Of a DNA stretch of 64,000 nt, positions 46,029-54,256 are shown piece by piece; position 1 is the stretch's first letter, and each line of letters opens with the position of its first letter. The position numbers and the translations under genes were made by a program. The stretch is taken from contig JAWKXN010000001.1 in assembly GCA_041396965.1 (NCBI GenBank), positions 186,001-250,000 on the forward strand, written 5' to 3'. Source of the DNA: Rickettsiales bacterium (lineage in GTDB: Bacteria > Pseudomonadota > Alphaproteobacteria > Rickettsiales > SXRF01). The notes below the pieces were generated by a model. The model ran no database searches. It saw only the letters and a list, made by a program, of their open reading frames with translations, and had not been told where the DNA came from.

Positions 46029-46286
46029 ATGGATTTTGGCGATATTTTTGATATTTTTGGCTCTGGTGGTGGTAATTGGGAATTTCCACACGGCATGTCC
46101 TCCGCTTCTATTGATGGAGCCGAAGGCATATTCTCACGCATGTTTTCCGGTAATAGTTCAGCTTTTGAGGAGTTAGCCGCTATTTTGCGTAAAGCCGGAT
46201 CAGGCACAGCTAGTGAAATGCTAGATAATTATCTTTGGTATCAGTTTGGTAAGGATACCGCTGGTGGTCACGGCGGAAAAAGCTGA
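46029..46286 (+). CDS. N-terminal part of a J-domain-type protein, ended by in-frame TGA
   Basis: This 85-aa product is Gly/Asp/Phe-rich at the start (DFGDIFDIFGSGGGNWEF) and then helical. Its TGA (46284-46286) is followed in the same frame, without further stops, by 14 codons and then the 46335 gene. A single TGA-to-TGG change would make one protein of about 316 aa. So this is either the 5' half of a gene broken by a nonsense mutation or a separate coupled gene. Unknown function. Confidence 0.5.
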   Translation: MDFGDIFDIFGSGGGNWEFPHGMSSASIDGAEGIFSRMFSGNSSAFEELAAILRKAGSGTASEMLDNYLWYQFGKDTAGGHGGKS

Positions 46287-46334
46287 GGAAACTGGCAGGA
46301 GTTCTCTAAAGATACCAGCCATGAGGCAGTGCTG

Positions 46335-46979
46335 ATGAAAAATGCTGGTGAGGTAATAACCAGCCATTCCCTGCTTTTAGAGCAATTGAAAAAACACGCT
46401 GCCGGAAAAGATGTATTGCGGGAATATGAGGCATTAGGAATTAACCTGCCAAGTGATGATTTGCTTAAAAAGGTGAAGAAATCTCTCTCAGGACATTTAC
46501 ATCCTGATAGAGCGGGAGGTAATAATGAACTTATGGGGAAAGTTAACGGGGCTTTGGAGGTATTGGGAAATACTGAAAAAACCGCTGGCTACCGTGAAAT
46601 TCTCCAAAATGCTGATTCCGCTATGAGACAAAATATTGAGAAATTATTTAGGGATATTGCCGGAAAACAGACCGAATTTTATGAAAGAACCGCTCAGCGC
46701 GCGGCGGACGCGGCGAGGTTGAAACTACCTTTTAAGGGTAAAGCGACAGAACAGATGAATGCTTCCGAGCTTTTTTCCAAAAAGATTCATGATGGCTTTA
46801 AGAATTCCAGCCGGTTCAAACGAGGAGCTATAGCGTTCGCCCTAGTTACGGGAACTTCGCTACTTGCTTATGGTCTCGCCTCAATGCGTGAGAAGAAGCT
46901 GGATAAGAATAAACCAGTATCTTATGTGGATATGGTGAGTAGTAAAAATGACGAACAACAGAAATCAATGATGGTATAA
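46335..46979 (+). CDS. J-domain-like membrane-anchored protein
   Basis: This 214-aa product (ATG 46335, with GAGG 9 bases upstream) has an HPD tripeptide in SGHLHPDRAGGNNELMGKVN, followed by a helix typical of the end of a J domain. The DnaK-activating HPD loop is kept, but the first J-domain helices are poorly matched. A helical stretch follows, then a hydrophobic segment near residue 178 (GAIAFALVTGTSLLAYGLA). It continues the frame of 46029. Partner and role unknown; a membrane-tethered co-chaperone is one reading. Confidence 0.6.
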   Translation: MKNAGEVITSHSLLLEQLKKHAAGKDVLREYEALGINLPSDDLLKKVKKSLSGHLHPDRAGGNNELMGKVNGALEVLGNTEKTAGYREILQNADSAMRQNIEKLFRDIAGKQTEFYERTAQRAADAARLKLPFKGKATEQMNASELFSKKIHDGFKNSSRFKRGAIAFALVTGTSLLAYGLASMREKKLDKNKPVSYVDMVSSKNDEQQKSMMV

Positions 46980-46991
46980 TGGAGGTAGAAA

Positions 46992-47456
46992 ATGGTTGGT
47001 GTTAACCACAGAGTGCCACAACAACAGTCTGGCGGCGTATTTGTTGACGGTAGCGGTGGCGCGCACGTTATGGGTGAGCAATTGCGTGAGGTAGATGCTC
47101 CTGTAGAAGGACTTGTCGGCGCGGCAAAAGGTCTGGTAAATGGTCTTGTATTAGGTGGTGCTGGCTCAGCCGTTATAACAGCGGTTGATACGCCAGAAGG
47201 ACAAAAGGCTGGAAGAGCTATTATCCAGAACATGAAAAGCAGCCATCTAGGAGCGATTCTTGGTGTAGCGCTGGCGACATCCGCCCTTAGCGGTTTTATC
47301 CGTTATTCACGAGCCGCCAAGCAGAATGAATGGAGCAGGAAACATTATGGTTTTCTTGAATCGCAGATTGATTCTAGGCGGTTAGGGCAAGCACAAAGCT
47401 TTGCCCAGCGTGAGGATGAGCGTAAGAACGATACGCAGGATAGAGGAATATCTTGA
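46992..47456 (+). CDS. Membrane protein of J-domain cluster, unknown
   Basis: This 154-aa protein has GGAGG 6 bases before the ATG and starts 12 bp after the J-domain-like gene. Two Gly/Ala-rich hydrophobic segments (about 39-60 and 85-103) suggest a hairpin membrane protein with a hydrophilic, charged C-terminus (FAQREDERKNDTQ). I do not recognise it. It is probably cotranscribed with the two ORFs before it. Confidence 0.6.
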   Translation: MVGVNHRVPQQQSGGVFVDGSGGAHVMGEQLREVDAPVEGLVGAAKGLVNGLVLGGAGSAVITAVDTPEGQKAGRAIIQNMKSSHLGAILGVALATSALSGFIRYSRAAKQNEWSRKHYGFLESQIDSRRLGQAQSFAQREDERKNDTQDRGIS

Positions 47457-47479
47457 TTTTAGGCGCTTATTCTGTTAAT

Positions 47480-47499
47480 CTAGCTAGATAATTAGCTAG
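47480..47499. promoter_or_regulatory. Palindromic operator of the toxin-antitoxin pair
   Basis: CTAGCTA-GATAAT-TAGCTAG is a perfect 7-bp inverted repeat around a -10-like GATAAT, 10 bp before the antitoxin ATG. Type II antitoxins usually bind such sites to repress their own operon. Confidence 0.6.
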
Positions 47500-47509
47500 A
47501 AAGTTATTT

Positions 47510-47749
47510 ATGCAAGTAGGTATGTTTGAGGCAAAAACACAGCTTTCCAAACTGGTGGCGTTTGCTCAGGATGGGGAAGAGGTCTTTATAACTAATCGTG
47601 GCATAGTAGTCGCCAAGATAACGGCGGTCAGCAGTTGGCAGCCTAATAAGGCAAAAAAACTGGTGGATAAAATGCGGAAAATGACCAAAAAAAATCCTAT
47701 TGGCAGTTTTGAAGAAATCATGGAATGGAGAAAAGAAGGGCGTAAATGA
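47510..47749 (+). CDS. Type II antitoxin, Phd/YefM family
   Basis: This 79-aa protein has the N-terminal DNA-binding fold MFEAKTQLSKLVAFAQDGEEVFITNRGIVVAKI typical of Phd/YefM (residues about 5-38) and a C-terminal helical part (FEEIMEWRKEGRK) expected to wrap the toxin. Its stop overlaps the toxin start by 4 bp (ATGA), ensuring coupled translation. Confidence 0.9.
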   Translation: MQVGMFEAKTQLSKLVAFAQDGEEVFITNRGIVVAKITAVSSWQPNKAKKLVDKMRKMTKKNPIGSFEEIMEWRKEGRK

Positions 47750-48156
47750 TCGTTATTGATGCCAGCATTTTTATAGCGGCGATTATAGACGATGAATCCG
47801 ATGAGTTCTCCGATAGTATTTATGAGCTTATTACAAATGAAGAGATCACCGTTGTAGTTCCGCCGATTTTTTATTATGAAGTAGCTAATGTATTTTTGCA
47901 GGTATTGCGTCGCAAAAGAATTACAAAAGAAAAATATCACAACTATCTAGAAATTTTGTCTGACTTTCCCCTATTTGTAGATGGTGGTCAGCTATTTTTG
48001 GAAGTAGCTAATTTGGCGGAGGTGCATAGTTTAACTGTTTATGACGCTTCTTATTTAGAAGTGGCTAGGCGCAATGGTTGTCTGCTTGCGACTCTTGATA
48101 AGCAGCTTAGTAAAGCAGCATCTAATATTGGTGTTAAATTTGAGTTAAATGGATAA
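47746..48156 (+). CDS. VapC-type PIN-domain toxin
   Basis: This 136-aa PIN-domain RNase has the acidic metal-binding residues D5 (VIDAS), E45 (YYEVANVF), D100 (VYDASYLEVA) and D118 (LLATLDKQL). VapC toxins cut tRNA or rRNA when not held by the antitoxin, here encoded immediately upstream. All catalytic positions are kept, so the toxin should be active. Confidence 0.92.
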   Translation: MIVIDASIFIAAIIDDESDEFSDSIYELITNEEITVVVPPIFYYEVANVFLQVLRRKRITKEKYHNYLEILSDFPLFVDGGQLFLEVANLAEVHSLTVYDASYLEVARRNGCLLATLDKQLSKAASNIGVKFELNG

Positions 48157-48166
48157 TTCATAGATA

Positions 48167-49006
48167 ATGACGGAAAAATCACTTTTTATTTTTGGCGCTG
48201 GTTATAGCGCGCTCGCTATCGCTGGTAGGGCTATTGATAGTGGATTTTCGGTGTCAGCCAGTTGTCGTGGTGCTGAAAAAAAAGATCTGCTAAAAGAGCG
48301 GGGAATAACCCCAATTTCTTTCGAGGAAATAACTGAAACTCTACTAAAAAACTTTACTCATATATTATCCAGCATACCGCCACAGAAAAATATTGGAGAT
48401 ATAGCTATACCATATTTACCAGAAGATATAGGTGAGGGCAGGTGGCTTGGCTACCTGTCAACTACGGGTGTTTATGGTAATCACGATGGAGCGTGGGTGG
48501 ATGAGAATAGTCCGTTATATCCCGATAATGATCGCCTTAAAAGACGAGTGGAAGCTGAGAAACAGTGGCTCGCGCGTGGTGGGCATATATTCCGACTGTC
48601 AGGGATTTACGGTAAGGGTAGGAGCGCCATTGATGATGTAATATCTGGAAAGGCGAGAAGGATATATAAGGAAGGGCAGCTATTTTCACGAATTCATGTT
48701 GATGATATTGCGTCTGTGGTGCTTACCTCTATGTTAAATCCGTCACCAGCTACTATCTATAATGTTTGCGATGATTTGCCCGCCGCCGCTCATGAGGTGG
48801 TTGAGTATGCTTGCGAGTTGCTTGGAAAAGATCCGCCACTGCTTATTCCATTTGAGCAAGCGGAAATGTCGCAGATGGCAAGAGAGTTTTACAGTGCGAA
48901 CCGACGGGTGAAAAATGATAAGATAAAGCGAGATTTGCAGGTTGGTTTGCTCTATCCTGATTATAGAGAGGGACTTTCCGCAATATTACAACAAATGAAT
49001 GCTTGA
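48167..49006 (+). CDS. SDR-family NAD(P)-dependent epimerase/reductase (YeeZ-like)
   Basis: This 279-aa protein has a Rossmann start FIFGAGYSALA, then YLSTTGVYGNHDGAWVDE, whose Tyr and Thr correspond to the SDR active region, followed by IFRLSGIYGKGRSAID and RIHVDDIASV. The sequence follows extended/atypical SDRs like YeeZ. The substrate is unknown. It is 10 bp after the toxin gene on the same strand. Confidence 0.85.
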   Translation: MTEKSLFIFGAGYSALAIAGRAIDSGFSVSASCRGAEKKDLLKERGITPISFEEITETLLKNFTHILSSIPPQKNIGDIAIPYLPEDIGEGRWLGYLSTTGVYGNHDGAWVDENSPLYPDNDRLKRRVEAEKQWLARGGHIFRLSGIYGKGRSAIDDVISGKARRIYKEGQLFSRIHVDDIASVVLTSMLNPSPATIYNVCDDLPAAAHEVVEYACELLGKDPPLLIPFEQAEMSQMAREFYSANRRVKNDKIKRDLQVGLLYPDYREGLSAILQQMNA

Positions 49007-49050
49007 AAAATAAAAAAAATACCTTAAGAATACACCTCCTTCCTTGTAAG

Positions 49051-49080
49051 GCGCTTGAGTGGTAAGGCAGCAGTCTTGAC
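49051..49080 (+). repeat. Decayed tRNA-Ser-like fragment
   Basis: GCTTGAGTGGTAAGGCAGCAGTCTTGA parallels GCCGAGTGGTTTAAGGCAGCAGTCTTGA of tRNA-Ser at 49288, then diverges. With the second fragment at 49199 it shows repeated duplication of the tRNA 5' half. The rest of 49081-49198 has GC-rich hairpins (GGCGAAGCCGCC) and no gene. Confidence 0.55.
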
Positions 49081-49198
49081 ACCGACCCGAAAGGGGGGTG
49101 GACGGCGAAGCCGCCAGTAGGGTGAGGTGAGTTAAAACGAACCGAATCAAAACTGCCGTAGGCAGGAAGTTTTATAGTCCTTTATGGGGCTTGTGTAT

Positions 49199-49242
49199 GG
49201 AGGAGTGGCCGAGTGGTTTAAGGCAGCAGTCTTGAAAACTGA
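49199..49242 (+). repeat. Truncated tRNA-Ser copy (5' half)
   Basis: GGAGGAGTGGCCGAGTGGTT and on through AAAACTG equals the first half of the intact gene at 49288 except for one base in the acceptor stem. It then runs into unrelated sequence. It cannot fold a T-arm, so it is not a functional tRNA. Confidence 0.75.
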
Positions 49243-49287
49243 TGAGGTAAGTAGTTTTTAGCCCCCTAAAAAAGGGCGTTTTGATGT

Positions 49288-49377
49288 GGAAGAGTGGCCG
49301 AGTGGTTTAAGGCAGCAGTCTTGAAAACTGCCGAGGTGGCAACGCCTCCGTGAGTTCGAATCTCACCTCTTCCGCCA
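49288..49377 (+). tRNA. tRNA-Ser (TGA)
   Basis: This 90-nt class II tRNA has acceptor GGAAGAG/CTCTTCC, D-arm GGCCGAGTGGTTTAAGGC, anticodon stem CAGTC.. with loop CTTGAAA (anticodon TGA), a long variable arm CGAGGTGGCAACGCCTCCG, T-arm GAGTTCGAATCTC, and encoded CCA. DNA of foreign character follows. Confidence 0.97.
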
Positions 49378-49539
49378 CTACCCCAAAAATTGATTTGGGA
49401 CAAATTTGGGACAGTAAACCACAACAGCTATCCACAAAATTATAGAAACTCCTACAGGGGCTTGCAAAAGTCTAGGGGGGCGTTTTCCTCAGGGGAAATT
49501 TAGAAATCATATTTCACGATAAAAAATCAGCAAAAAATT

Positions 49540-50974
49540 TTGTTTTGTCCTGCTCACTGTCCAATTATTGTCCATTATCTTGATCCGAGGGCGGAACACG
49601 CCTTGAAATTTACCCCAGGCAGCAATATTTTTTGCGCCAATGCATGGAGTGCAAAATCCTGTATAGCTAAACAAGATGTTTGGCTGTGGGAGCATCCAGA
49701 AATGCAGCAAGAAATTCTGGAGCTGTCACGCGCAGTAAATCATGAAGGTTTTAATCATCTTGATAAAGCTCGGAAATGCCAAATCCTAACTAATCGTGCG
49801 AATGCTCTAAATACCGCAGGGCGATTTATAGACGCCATTGAAGCATGGGATCATGCACTGCGTGTAATACCAAGATTTGCCATGGCTCACGGCACAGAGG
49901 GCATGGGCTGAAATATTATGCTATGGCGCTATATGACCCCAGACATTGCGGTATTCTTTTTGTTACATGCAATGATGCATTTCAAGCAGCAGCAGGTGGA
50001 TTGTATGACTCGGAATACCCGTCTGAGACTAAGCAGGCCTTTGTATCATCGGCAGAGCGTATAGCGCTTGCTGTTCCGCTCAATGACATAAGAGCCAACC
50101 AAAATCTTGATAATTTCACCGGTAAAAGTAAGCACGAACAATCATAGGCGCTGGTGTTTGGAAGAACGACTGTTCCTGAATCCGCTCAATGATCTAGGGA
50201 TACACCCATTGCAGCACATGATGTTTTAACTCTTCCAGGCATTACAGAACATATCAACGCACGAAACAGCTCATATCATATGCCGCCGATCATTGGATTT
50301 TATAACCAAATGAAACAAGAATTTGCCTGGCGCGTTACATGCTTTTGAAGGGTTACATAAGTCCGGTCCACATTTTCGGATCGCGATGTCCTGCCGTATA
50401 ATACGCTGGATTATCCTTCCTATTCACTGGCTACAGAGCAAGTACGATTAAGCTATCGAGCCATTTATTCCATACTGATAAAATCGCGTTCTTTATCAAT
50501 CGCTATTGGGAATTGGGGATGCGCCTTTAAAGACGTTAATTTCAAAAAGTATGGTACAGTAAAAATGAAATTTTGCATCTCGCTTTTAACGCTTATGAAA
50601 ATTGGCCGTTGTGCGGTTTATTTTGGCTGTCGAAAGAAATTTTTGATGAACAATTAAAGCAGAGTACAAATCCTATGCACGGGAGTTGCATGAAATTCAA
50701 ATCACTTAGAGCATAAATATCTTCAGGTTCATCAGGGATGGCTTCCGGATAGATCAGACAATGCCGATGGACGAATTTAGGAAAAGCAATTTCAATAGAT
50801 CAATTGGAAGCAAAAGCACTCCGCATAGCGAAAAATTGTAAGCTCCGCTCTTATTTATCTGTCTCTAGGAAAGAAAAACAGACTGTAGCAGGTGATGCAA
50901 GAATCAAAGTAGGAAGAAATGAACAATGCCCTTGTAGATCAGGCAAGAAATTCAAAAAATGCTGTGGACGTTAA
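49540..50974 (+). pseudogene. Decayed LA2681-like HEPN protein gene with TPR and SEC-C motif
   Basis: Pieces of one protein appear across several frames: a TPR-like segment (TNRANALNTAGRFIDAIEAW), GLKYYAMALYDP, AAGGLYDSEYPSETKQAF, VPLNDIRANQNLDNF, ITEHINARNSSYHMPP, YPSYSLATEQVRLSYRAIY, ENWPLCGLFWLSKEIFDEQL, a damaged HEPN-type motif (HLEHKYLQVHQGW), and a terminal SEC-C motif CPCRSGKKFKKCCG. At least four frameshifts and several stops are visible. This order fits LA2681-type HEPN proteins, a presumed RNase/defence family; the assignment is from memory of the family, not a search. It directly follows tRNA-Ser. Confidence 0.7.
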
Positions 50975-51130
50975 ATGTCATATATTACCGTAAGTAAGAT
51001 TTTACCATAGTAATCTGGAATAGAAAAATCTTATTTCAAATGACCATATATTTACTGCTCTCATCCTTCTGAAACATAAAACACTAGATTTCTCTCAGCG
51101 GATTTTTTTTATTTTGTTTGTAACTAATAA

Positions 51131-51160
51131 TGTTGTATATACGAATTCGTAGTTATAACA
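51131..51160. promoter_or_regulatory. Candidate operator upstream of the bufferin block
   Basis: This is a 30-bp imperfect palindrome centred on the perfect 12-bp TACGAATTCGTA (51140-51151), with outer TGTT/AACA, 51 bp before the bufA-like ATG. It probably binds a dimeric regulator of the downstream genes; the regulator is unknown. Confidence 0.45.
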
Positions 51161-51210
51161 TTTTTATTACAGATGTTATTTTATCAACGATCTTAATTTA
51201 GGAGATAATT

Positions 51211-51471
51211 ATGAAAAGCAACAAGAAACTTGCTATATCCGCGCTTGCCGGTCTTATGGCTATGGGTGCTATGGCTGTAAGTCCAGCGGTGGCTAATGAT
51301 GGCGGTAAAGCATCTTGTAAAAATAAAAGTGGGTGTAAAGGTAAAGCCGCTGTAGAAAAAGCTAACTGCAAAACAGCGGATGGCAAAGAAAAGAATTCCT
51401 GCAAAGGTCAGGATACCGATGATAAGAACAAATGTAAGGGACATGACGCGTCTCATAAGGATGGCAAGTAA
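51211..51471 (+). CDS. Bufferin-type Cys-rich precursor peptide (BufA-like)
   Basis: This 86-aa protein has AGGAGA about 7 bases before ATG and a long signal peptide (about 1-28, PAVA/ND). The mature part is a short Lys/Asp-rich chain with five cysteines, each followed by Lys (CKNK, CKGK, CKTA, CKGQ, CKGH). Bufferins are periplasmic copper-binding peptides whose Cys are modified by an MNIO enzyme; the enzyme gene follows 95 bp downstream. The modification here is inferred from gene order. Confidence 0.8.
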   Translation: MKSNKKLAISALAGLMAMGAMAVSPAVANDGGKASCKNKSGCKGKAAVEKANCKTADGKEKNSCKGQDTDDKNKCKGHDASHKDGK

Positions 51472-51503
51472 TAGCCAGTCAATCATTTGATTATGATATA
51501 TAG

Positions 51504-51537
51504 TGGCGGGGGCGGTTTTTGTCTCCGCCATTTGTTT
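51504..51537 (+). terminator. Hairpin with T-rich tail between precursor and enzyme gene
   Basis: TGGCGG/CCGCCA arms (51504-51509 and 51525-51530) surround a 15-base loop and are followed by TTTGTTT. The short stem and broken T-run suggest partial termination, which would make more precursor message than enzyme message. Confidence 0.6.
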
Positions 51538-51566
51538 ATACTCATTTTGTATGATTTTTATTCATA

Positions 51567-53273
51567 ATGAATATAGAAATTATAGTAATGAAAACAGATA
51601 TAGAAAGATTGCCTAATCTCGGTTTTGGGCTTGGTCTTAGAGCCAAGCACTATCCATATATTCTTGAGCACAAGCCAAAAATTGACTGGTTTGAGATTAT
51701 TTCCGAGAATTTTATGGATACTGACGGCAGACCAAAACGGAATTTATCACGTATCAAAGAGCATTATCCTATTGTGATGCATGGCGTGGCGATGTCCATA
51801 GGTACGGTTGATCCGCTTAATTCAGAATATTTGCGAAAATTAAAAGCTTTAATGGAGTGGGTAAAACCAGCTTGGATATCCGATCATTTATGTTGGACGG
51901 GAGTGGCTCACAAAAACACACATGACCTTTTGCCGGTACCCTACACTGAAGAGGCGTTAAAGCACATAGTTCAGCGTATCAAAGAAGTTCAGGATTATTT
52001 GGAATGTAAGATCGCTCTTGAAAATCCCTCAACCTATCTTGAGTTCAAAACATCCCATATTCCTGAAGCGGAATTCATTGCCCGTATGGCGGAGGAATCC
52101 GACTGTAATCTTTTGCTAGATGTAAATAACGTCTATGTGACTTGCTATAATCATAGGCTTGATCCAAAAAAATATTTGGATAGCGTTCCTATAGATAAGG
52201 TTATTCAAATACATCTTTCAGGTCACACCAATAAGAATACACATATTATAGACACGCATGATGATCATGTAATAGATGAGGTGTGGAATCTATATAAATA
52301 CGTGGTATCCAAAGCCGGACGTGTGCCTAATACGATGGTAGAGTGGGATGATAATATACCGGAGTTTCCGGTATTAAACGCTGAGTTGGAAAAGGCGAGG
52401 GGGGCAGCCGAGAATTTCGCTGATTATACGCTTCCAGATTTAGCGCGAGAGAATATCCCACAGCTTGCGAATCGTAAAACATCTCTTATTGAGGAACAGA
52501 AACACATGCAGCGCGCGGTCATGGAAGGTGGTAGTTTTGATAGCGATCCGACAAGCTGGATCCGTAGTAAGGAATCATTCGCGCCACACGAGCAATTATC
52601 AGTGTATATTAACGCTTATCGTTATCGTCTGAATGACGTGGTCGTAGAGGACTATCCAGTATTAAAATATTATCTTGGTGAGAAACTATTTGAGGATACG
52701 GTGTGGGATTTTGTAAATACAGCACGACCTGATAATTTTAATATCGCGCGCTACGCGGCGAAGTTTCCAGAGTTTGTGGGTAAAAATATTTCAGATGATA
52801 TATTCGCTTATGAGTTATGTCAGTTGGAGACTGCCATAACGCAACTTGCTGATTGTGCTGAGACCGAAGTTTTAGAACAGAAACATCTTACGGGTATGAC
52901 ACCGGAAAAATTAATGGAATCAGTTTTATATCCAAGAAAAGCTTTGCGACTTTTCGCTTTTGCTCATCAGGTAAATGCCTATTATCAGGCGGTAATGGAT
53001 GATGAAGAGCCTGAGTCTTTCATTTTAGGAAATAGCCATGTCGCCGTTTTTCGCCATGAGGATTCTATGTGGCGTATGGATTTGGAAGAGCAAGAATATA
53101 ACCTGTTAAAAAAATTGTTTAGCGGCGCAAAAGTCGGAGAGGCGTTAGATAACGTGGATGAATCCGCTGGCGATAAACTTGCGGAATGGTTTTCACGGTG
53201 GATAAATAATGGGTTGCTCGCAAGTCATGAATCTATGAATGATCAAGAAAAACATATACATGAAACAGCGTAA
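51567..53273 (+). CDS. Fused MNIO enzyme and partner (BufB-BufC, DUF692-DUF2063)
   Basis: This 568-aa protein combines two usually separate proteins. Residues about 12-290 are a DUF692 TIM-barrel MNIO enzyme with expected iron ligands in MHGVAMSIG, ALENPSTYLEF, LLLDVNNVYV, IQIHLSGHT, DTHDDHVIDE and MVEWDDNIPEF. Residues about 312-405 are a DUF2063/HvfC-like domain (LSVYINAYRYRLNDVVVEDY), followed by a C-terminal domain typical of BufC. MNIO enzymes oxidise Cys of a precursor peptide, whose delivery needs the partner. An alternative start is ATG 51588 (MKTDIERLPN). Confidence 0.9.
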   Translation: MNIEIIVMKTDIERLPNLGFGLGLRAKHYPYILEHKPKIDWFEIISENFMDTDGRPKRNLSRIKEHYPIVMHGVAMSIGTVDPLNSEYLRKLKALMEWVKPAWISDHLCWTGVAHKNTHDLLPVPYTEEALKHIVQRIKEVQDYLECKIALENPSTYLEFKTSHIPEAEFIARMAEESDCNLLLDVNNVYVTCYNHRLDPKKYLDSVPIDKVIQIHLSGHTNKNTHIIDTHDDHVIDEVWNLYKYVVSKAGRVPNTMVEWDDNIPEFPVLNAELEKARGAAENFADYTLPDLARENIPQLANRKTSLIEEQKHMQRAVMEGGSFDSDPTSWIRSKESFAPHEQLSVYINAYRYRLNDVVVEDYPVLKYYLGEKLFEDTVWDFVNTARPDNFNIARYAAKFPEFVGKNISDDIFAYELCQLETAITQLADCAETEVLEQKHLTGMTPEKLMESVLYPRKALRLFAFAHQVNAYYQAVMDDEEPESFILGNSHVAVFRHEDSMWRMDLEEQEYNLLKKLFSGAKVGEALDNVDESAGDKLAEWFSRWINNGLLASHESMNDQEKHIHETA

Positions 53274-53321
53274 TGTGCTTAATTAGAGGCGGTATATACT
53301 AATAAGACGGACGATTTGTAT

Positions 53322-54224
53322 ATGGGACATGGTCACGATCATGGAGAAAAAGACATGGCTGATGGGCGGCTTATTGCCGCTGTTGGCATAAATCTTCTGC
53401 TCACGATAGCGCAGGTGATTGGCGGTATAATTTCTGGCAGCCTCTCACTTGTCGCCGACGCTCTTCATAATTTTAGTGACGCGGCTTCTTTGGTAATAGC
53501 GCTTTTCGCGCGTAAAATAGGACGCAAGCCACCTGATGAGCTTAGAACATTCGGGTATAAAAGAGCGGAAATTATAGCTGCTCTTATCAATCTGGTGACT
53601 TTAGTTATTGTTGGTGTTTATCTTATATATGAAGCTCTGTGGCGTTTTTTTAAGCCAGAGATGGTAGAGGGATGGTTGGTTATAATAGTCGCTTCCATCG
53701 CTTTGATTATAGATGTGGTAACCGCCATTCTTACTTATAATATGTCAAAGAATAGCGTAAATATGAAAGCGGCGTTTTTGCATAATCTTTCGGACGCTTT
53801 ATCATCGATATGTGTTATAATAGCCGGAAGTTTAATTATACTTTACGACTGGTACTGGGTAGATAGCTTCTTAACCTTGCTGATCGCTGGATATGTGTTG
53901 TATCAAGGTTTTAGCATGTTGCCATCTACCATTCATTTGCTTATGGAAGGTACTCCAGCTCATCTATCAATAAGTAAGGTAATATCAGCTATGGAAGAAA
54001 TAGAGGGGGTTGATAGCGTACATCACGTACATGTTTGGCAGTTGGATGAACATCATAACGCGCTGGAAGCTCACATTGTAAGTGGCGTTACTCAGATAAG
54101 CGAGATAGAGAAAATAAAAACAAGTCTTAAATCCATGCTTAAAGATAATTTTTCAGTTGGGCACTCAACATTAGAGTTTGAGCATGCTAATAACACTGAT
54201 TGTCAGTATAGTAACTTACGGTAA
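53322..54224 (+). CDS. Cation diffusion facilitator (CzcD/ZitB-like metal exporter)
   Basis: This 300-aa protein (ATG 53322, MGHGHDHGEKD) has a His-rich N-terminus and six membrane segments. The paired His/Asp of the transport site are in LVADALHNFSDAASL and AAFLHNLSDALSS. A cytoplasmic C-terminal domain (VDSVHHVHVWQLDEHHNALEAH) follows. It exports Zn2+ or a similar ion using the proton gradient. It starts 48 bp after the fused buf gene, supporting a metal-handling role for the block. Confidence 0.93.
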   Translation: MGHGHDHGEKDMADGRLIAAVGINLLLTIAQVIGGIISGSLSLVADALHNFSDAASLVIALFARKIGRKPPDELRTFGYKRAEIIAALINLVTLVIVGVYLIYEALWRFFKPEMVEGWLVIIVASIALIIDVVTAILTYNMSKNSVNMKAAFLHNLSDALSSICVIIAGSLIILYDWYWVDSFLTLLIAGYVLYQGFSMLPSTIHLLMEGTPAHLSISKVISAMEEIEGVDSVHHVHVWQLDEHHNALEAHIVSGVTQISEIEKIKTSLKSMLKDNFSVGHSTLEFEHANNTDCQYSNLR

Positions 54225-54256
54225 AGTTAACGCGAATAACTATAACATGGTTGTTT

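Noticed and set aside
46284..46286. TGA read as Trp or selenocysteine
   Set aside because: Many genes here end in TGA and Trp is encoded by TGG with a CCA-anticodon tRNA; a nonsense mutation is simpler.
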